Shown: positions 45,901-49,146 of the stretch, in pieces
Layout: the number at the start of each line of letters is the position of its first letter
Position numbering within the stretch: position 1 is the stretch's first letter
From: an uncultured Pseudomonadota bacterium
Lineage (GTDB): Bacteria > Pseudomonadota > Gammaproteobacteria > Enterobacterales > Succinivibrionaceae
DNA length: 49,146 nt
Direction: 5' to 3'
Assembly: GCA_900315145.1 (NCBI GenBank)
Contig: OMYE01000005.1
Span: 1-49,146, forward strand
Translations under genes and position numbers: made by a program
The notes under the pieces: generated by a model
What the model saw: only the letters and a program-made list of their open reading frames with translations
What the model was told of the DNA's origin: nothing
Databases searched by the model: none

Positions 45901-47277
45901 ATGCTAAAAAACAGAAAAATCTTAGGTGCGTTATCCATTGCTTTTGCCTTAAGCTCAATCGGAAATTTAGCATATGCTGATGCCACACCTCTCATTGGAG
46001 CCTTAGCTCAAAACAGCGATGGTGTACCTTCCCTGGCTCCATTAATTGAAAAAGCTATCCCTGCTGTTGTGAACATCTCCGTAAACGGAAAGAAATCTCT
46101 TAATCGTGATGCTTTCGATATACCGGAAGAATTCAGATTTTTCTTCCCCGACATTCAGCAGAGAGAAAGAAAATTCTCTGCTCTCGGCTCAGGTGTAATT
46201 ATTGATGCAAAAAAAGGATACGTCATTACCAATCATCACGTAATAGATGGTGCAGATGAAATTAAAGTTACACTGCATGACAGCAGAGTATTCAATGCCA
46301 AAGTAAAAGGTCAGGATGAGCAGACAGATTTTGCCCTTCTTGAGCTTGAAAATCCTCAGAATTTAACAGAATTAAAGTTTGCTGATTCTGATTCATTAAA
46401 AGTCGGGGATTTTGCCATAGCCATCGGAAATCCGTTCGGATTAGGACAAACCGTTACTTCTGGCATTGTAAGTGCTCTTGGCAGAAGCGGTCTTAATATT
46501 GAAAATTATGAAAACTTCATTCAAACCGACGCCGCTATCAATTCCGGTAATTCAGGTGGCGCTCTAATCAATCTTAAAGGCGAACTGATAGGTATCAATA
46601 CAGCTATTTTAGGTAAAGCTGGTGGCAATATAGGTATTGGATTCGCAATCCCGTCAAATATGGCTCACTCAATCGTGGATCAGTTAATTGCTAATGGAAA
46701 AGTAACCCGTGGTCTTCTGGGTATAATGGGCACAGAAGTTAACGAGGATCTTGCAAAGAACTTTGACTATAAGAGCCGAAACGGTGCTTTTGTCAACGAA
46801 GTAATGAAGGACTCGGCTGCAGACAAGGCAGGTATAAAATCCGGAGATATTCTGACATCCATCAATGGTGTGCCGATTACCAGTTTCGGTCAGCTGAGAG
46901 CCAAAATTGCAACCCTGGGTGCCGGAGCAAAAATCAAACTTGGAGTATTCAGAGATGGCTCTGAAAAGCAGATAGAAGTAACACTGGACAGTGACAGCAA
47001 TTCGGCAATGCAAACTGCTGTAAACAACAACAATCCGTTATTTGAAGGAGCGGTGCTTGCAGACACAGATGGTAATGGTATCACTGTATCTGACATCAAG
47101 GAGAACTCAAGAGCAGCCAGATTTGGTCTTGCCAAAGGAGATATAATAGTCGAGGCTAATAGAAATAAGGTTAACACTGTGGCCGACCTTAATAAGGTAC
47201 TTTCAAAGAAGGATCGTTTCCTTGCTCTAAAGATCAACCGTAAAGGAATGACTGTATATCTTACCAGTAACTATTAA
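45901..47277 (+). CDS. degQ: DegQ/DegP-type periplasmic serine protease
   Basis: HtrA-family protease and chaperone that clears misfolded periplasmic proteins. A signal peptide ends at AYA-DA. The trypsin-like domain has the triad H113 (TNHHV), D143 (TDFAL) and S218 (GNSGGAL), followed by two PDZ domains (about 260-350 and 370-458). The short LA loop is nearer DegQ than DegP, and the position beside zapG, rplM and degS is that of degQ in E. coli. I prefer the ATG at 45901, where the signal peptide begins and GGAG lies 11 bases upstream; an in-frame ATG at 45868 has no ribosome site. Length is 458 residues. Confidence 0.95.
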   Translation: MLKNRKILGALSIAFALSSIGNLAYADATPLIGALAQNSDGVPSLAPLIEKAIPAVVNISVNGKKSLNRDAFDIPEEFRFFFPDIQQRERKFSALGSGVIIDAKKGYVITNHHVIDGADEIKVTLHDSRVFNAKVKGQDEQTDFALLELENPQNLTELKFADSDSLKVGDFAIAIGNPFGLGQTVTSGIVSALGRSGLNIENYENFIQTDAAINSGNSGGALINLKGELIGINTAILGKAGGNIGIGFAIPSNMAHSIVDQLIANGKVTRGLLGIMGTEVNEDLAKNFDYKSRNGAFVNEVMKDSAADKAGIKSGDILTSINGVPITSFGQLRAKIATLGAGAKIKLGVFRDGSEKQIEVTLDSDSNSAMQTAVNNNNPLFEGAVLADTDGNGITVSDIKENSRAARFGLAKGDIIVEANRNKVNTVADLNKVLSKKDRFLALKINRKGMTVYLTSNY

Positions 47278-47365
47278 ATCTTACTAAAACAGCTACTTAG
47301 CTTAGCAGATTAAGGAAATAAAAAACCGGATTACTAATGTCTTAGAATTGAGTACTCCGGGGTAT

Positions 47366-47400
47366 AAAAGCTCATCATTAGCTCAATGAATGAGCTTTTT
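47366..47400 (+). terminator. Terminator of degQ
   Basis: AAAAGCTCA/TGAGCTTTT (47366-47374 with 47391-47399) ends in a T run and may also act on the opposite strand after degS. Confidence 0.8.
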
Positions 47401-47529
47401 CTTTAAGAAGCAAAAAAGTTAAATAAGAACAGACAACCAACCTTATTTAACTTAAAAGAACAATCTCAGATATCCTGCTCTACAATTTCCGTTTCAAATT
47501 GCAAACGATATATGATAGTTGTAGGATAA

Positions 47530-48642
47530 TTATATCTGCTCAACAACAGTGACCTGACAATTAATCAGTTTTCCATCTCTTACAACAGAAAAATTAAGAA
47601 CCGTATCAGGTTTAGAAGAAGCAATCATAGTCATTGCCTGCTTCAAATCCGTAACTCTGACATCATTAATTGACACTATTACGTCATTTTGCATAAGTAT
47701 ATCCTGTGCAGGACCATTAGGATCAATACTGGTAACAATAATCCCACTCTGATAACTACCAAGCTTACCGTCCTGGATATCAGAGTATGCAGAATCTCTT
47801 GCTAAAATCCCCAAATATCCCCTGATTACCCTTCCATGATGAATAATCTCCTGCATTATCTTAAGAGAAAGCTCTGCTGAAATCGCAAAACTAATACCAT
47901 TGGTTTGGGTCTCCACAGAAGAAAGTGTAGCAGTATTCATACCGATATATTCTCCTTTGGTATTCACAAGTGCTCCGCCGGAATTTCCTGAATTTATTGC
48001 AGCATCAGTCTGAATAAATTCCTGAATACCCGGTTTTAAATCAAGCGTATTCATATTAGTTATTCCACTACCTGAACGCCCCACAGCACTTATTATACCT
48101 ACCGTAACGGTCTGTCCAATATTATACGGATTACCAATAGCTAGAACCACGTCCCCTAGACGGGGAACAGTCTTTGTATTAATAGGTATCACTGGGAGAA
48201 CATCTTTGGTTGTAACCTTTAACACGGCAATATCCGTACGTTTATCATATCCAAGAACTTTAGCCAGATAAGTTTTACCATTACGGAGTTGTACATAGAT
48301 AGAGCTACCGGTCATCGAAGCATTCATTATTACATGATAGTTAGTCAGAATATATCCATCACTATGCATAATAATGCCTGAAGCTGAGCTTATATTTGCA
48401 TTGCTTATAGCGCTATCCTGCTTACTACCATCATACTTAAGGTCTGTAACCTGAATAAAAATATTTACAACTGCAGGTGCACTGCGCTCAATAGCATGAT
48501 AATAACTAACAGGTGCATTATCATTATTAAAGAGTGAATAGGCTATTTTATTTGAAGATTCATGTTGAAGTGCCTGATTAACAAGGATAATAGTACAGCC
48601 TAAAATCAGACCGGACAATATAGCATGAATAAGAGATTTCAT
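47530..48642 (-). CDS. degS: DegS-type membrane-anchored serine protease
   Basis: DegS senses unfolded outer-membrane proteins through its PDZ domain and makes the first cut in RseA, releasing sigma-E. The 370-residue protein has an uncleaved N-terminal membrane anchor (about 5-23), a protease domain with H103 (TNYHV), D137 (RTDIAV) and S221 (GNSGGAL), and a single PDZ domain from about 275. One PDZ domain and the anchor separate it from DegQ. It is convergent with degQ, whereas in E. coli both lie on the same strand. Confidence 0.92.
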   Translation of the reverse strand: MKSLIHAILSGLILGCTIILVNQALQHESSNKIAYSLFNNDNAPVSYYHAIERSAPAVVNIFIQVTDLKYDGSKQDSAISNANISSASGIIMHSDGYILTNYHVIMNASMTGSSIYVQLRNGKTYLAKVLGYDKRTDIAVLKVTTKDVLPVIPINTKTVPRLGDVVLAIGNPYNIGQTVTVGIISAVGRSGSGITNMNTLDLKPGIQEFIQTDAAINSGNSGGALVNTKGEYIGMNTATLSSVETQTNGISFAISAELSLKIMQEIIHHGRVIRGYLGILARDSAYSDIQDGKLGSYQSGIIVTSIDPNGPAQDILMQNDVIVSINDVRVTDLKQAMTMIASSKPDTVLNFSVVRDGKLINCQVTVVEQI

Positions 48643-48933
48643 GATAAAAATACCAAGATAATTAAAGAAAAAAATAAATAATTATTTGATATTTTAACAG
48701 AAATATTAACAGGAATGATTCTCACTTAAAGATATGAGATATGAAATTAAGTCTTAATACCTTTCAGTGTAACAGAAATGCTTAACAGTTGCCTACTGGC
48801 AACATCGTAATCATATAATATTTCAGAATACGAGATGTACAAGTATCTGTTGATTTGCATCAACTCAATATCATAAAAATATTCCTGAAAACAACATCTG
48901 GTAAATTTTACTGAGAAATAGATATATGAAAAT
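48643..48933 (-). promoter_or_regulatory. degS upstream region with an FNR-type palindrome
   Basis: No gene is present. A perfect FNR box lies at 48850-48863. On the minus strand a TATTAT (48820-48815) is a possible -10 element, and GTTGCC/GGCAAC (48788-48793 with 48798-48803) would form a compact hairpin early in a degS leader. Confidence 0.4.
48850..48863. promoter_or_regulatory. FNR-like box
   Basis: TTGATTTGCATCAA is an exact match to the FNR consensus TTGAT-N4-ATCAA. Its centre is about 48 bases upstream of the start site implied by the nearby -10 element, a little farther than the usual 41.5. Confidence 0.5.
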
Positions 48934-48962
48934 GAAAAACCCCTTCAAAAGAAGGGGTTTTC
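48934..48962 (-). terminator. Terminator of the rRNA operon
   Basis: A perfect 11-bp stem AAAACCCCTTC/GAAGGGGTTTT (48936-48946 with 48951-48961) with an AAAA loop lies just past tRNA-Thr and is followed on the minus strand by a U run. Confidence 0.93.
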
Positions 48963-48966
48963 AATA

Positions 48967-49042
48967 TGGTGCTGATACCCAGAATCGAACTGGGGACCTC
49001 ACCCTTACCAAGGGTGCGCTCTACCGACTGAGCCATATCAGC
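48967..49042 (-). tRNA. tRNA-Thr (anticodon GGU)
   Basis: The 76-base minus-strand sequence begins GCTGATATGGCTCAGTCGG and ends TATCAGCACCA with an encoded CCA. The acceptor stem GCTGATA/TATCAGC is perfect, the anticodon arm is ACCCT-TGGTAAG-GGT-like with GGT, and the T arm contains GTTCGATTC. It closely resembles the E. coli thrV tRNA that follows 5S rRNA in rrnD. Confidence 0.97.
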
Positions 49043-49050
49043 ATATCAAG

Positions 49051-49146
49051 TGCCTGGCGATGACCTACTCTCACATAGCGAATGCTACACTACCATCGGC
49101 GTCACTGCTTTTCACTTCTGTGTTCGGAATGGGTACAGGTGGTTCA
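49051..49146 (-). rRNA. 5S ribosomal RNA, 3' part
   Basis: About 96 bases of the 3' part are present; the 5' end lies beyond the window. Diagnostic segments on the minus strand are CCCATTCCGAACACAGAAGTGAAA, given in part here as TTCCGAACACAGAAGTGAAA, then GCCGATGGTAGTGT and GAGAGTAGG, ending GCCAGGCA. The 16S and 23S genes should lie to the right. Confidence 0.95.

Overview
The window is almost entirely core-genome DNA of an AT-rich Gammaproteobacterium. LpoA, MutH, SspB, SdhE, RppH-PtsP, AcnB, a 5S rRNA followed by tRNA-Thr(GGU), and gammaproteobacterial gene order all support this. The low GC, a free-standing CBM48 protein and small departures from the E. coli gene order would fit a member of the Aeromonadales/Succinivibrionaceae. 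The family is an inference, not something the sequence proves.

Layout. 1-85: start of tssB, a type VI secretion sheath gene leaving the window. 318-5677 (minus): rppH-ptsP, a terminator, then thyA-sdhE-srmB. 5961-7311 (plus): mutH and a small CBM48 protein. 7691-11283 (minus): rpsP-rimM-trmD-rplS and ffh. 11723-13478: divergent mdh and argR. 13639-16905 (minus): a PII protein and acnB. 17488-18715 (minus): a histidine-rich exported protein and ampD. 18851-36219 (minus): lpxC, ftsZ and the division/cell-wall (dcw) cluster ftsA-ftsQ-murC-murG-ftsW-murD-mraY-murF-murE-ftsI-ftsL-rsmH, preceded by rnpB (36443-36817). 37091-40382: divergent rsmI and lpoA-diaA-like. 40566-42380: an intact DDE transposase between two convergent host transcripts. 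42616-44365 (minus): rplM-rpsI and sspB. 44976-48642: zapG, degQ and convergent degS. 48967-49146 (minus): end of an rRNA operon (5S, then tRNA-Thr).

How it works together. The dcw block makes UDP-MurNAc-pentapeptide (MurC-F), lipid I and II (MraY, MurG) and the septal machine (FtsL, I, W, Q, A, Z). LpoA (activator of the penicillin-binding protein PBP1A), AmpD (muropeptide recycling), LpxC (lipid A) and ZapG add envelope functions. DegQ and DegS handle periplasmic quality control, and a sigma-E-like promoter precedes degQ. Terminators are clear at most operon ends.

The strongest unusual signal is in PtsP (EI-Ntr). The phosphocarrier histidine of its swivelling domain is replaced by leucine (residue 354), while the PEP-binding residues are intact. 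Other points for a second look: a CBM48 gene with a duplicated Shine-Dalgarno region and a long inverted repeat, a secreted protein ending in a ten-histidine run with a CpxR-like box upstream, a 421-bp ftsA-ftsZ gap, absence of mraZ, ddl, lgt, sspA, yraN and zapE from their usual places, a divergent DiaA-like protein, and FNR-, CRP- and sigma-E-like sites. I found no CRISPR array, prophage, toxin-antitoxin pair or recognisable new multi-gene system.
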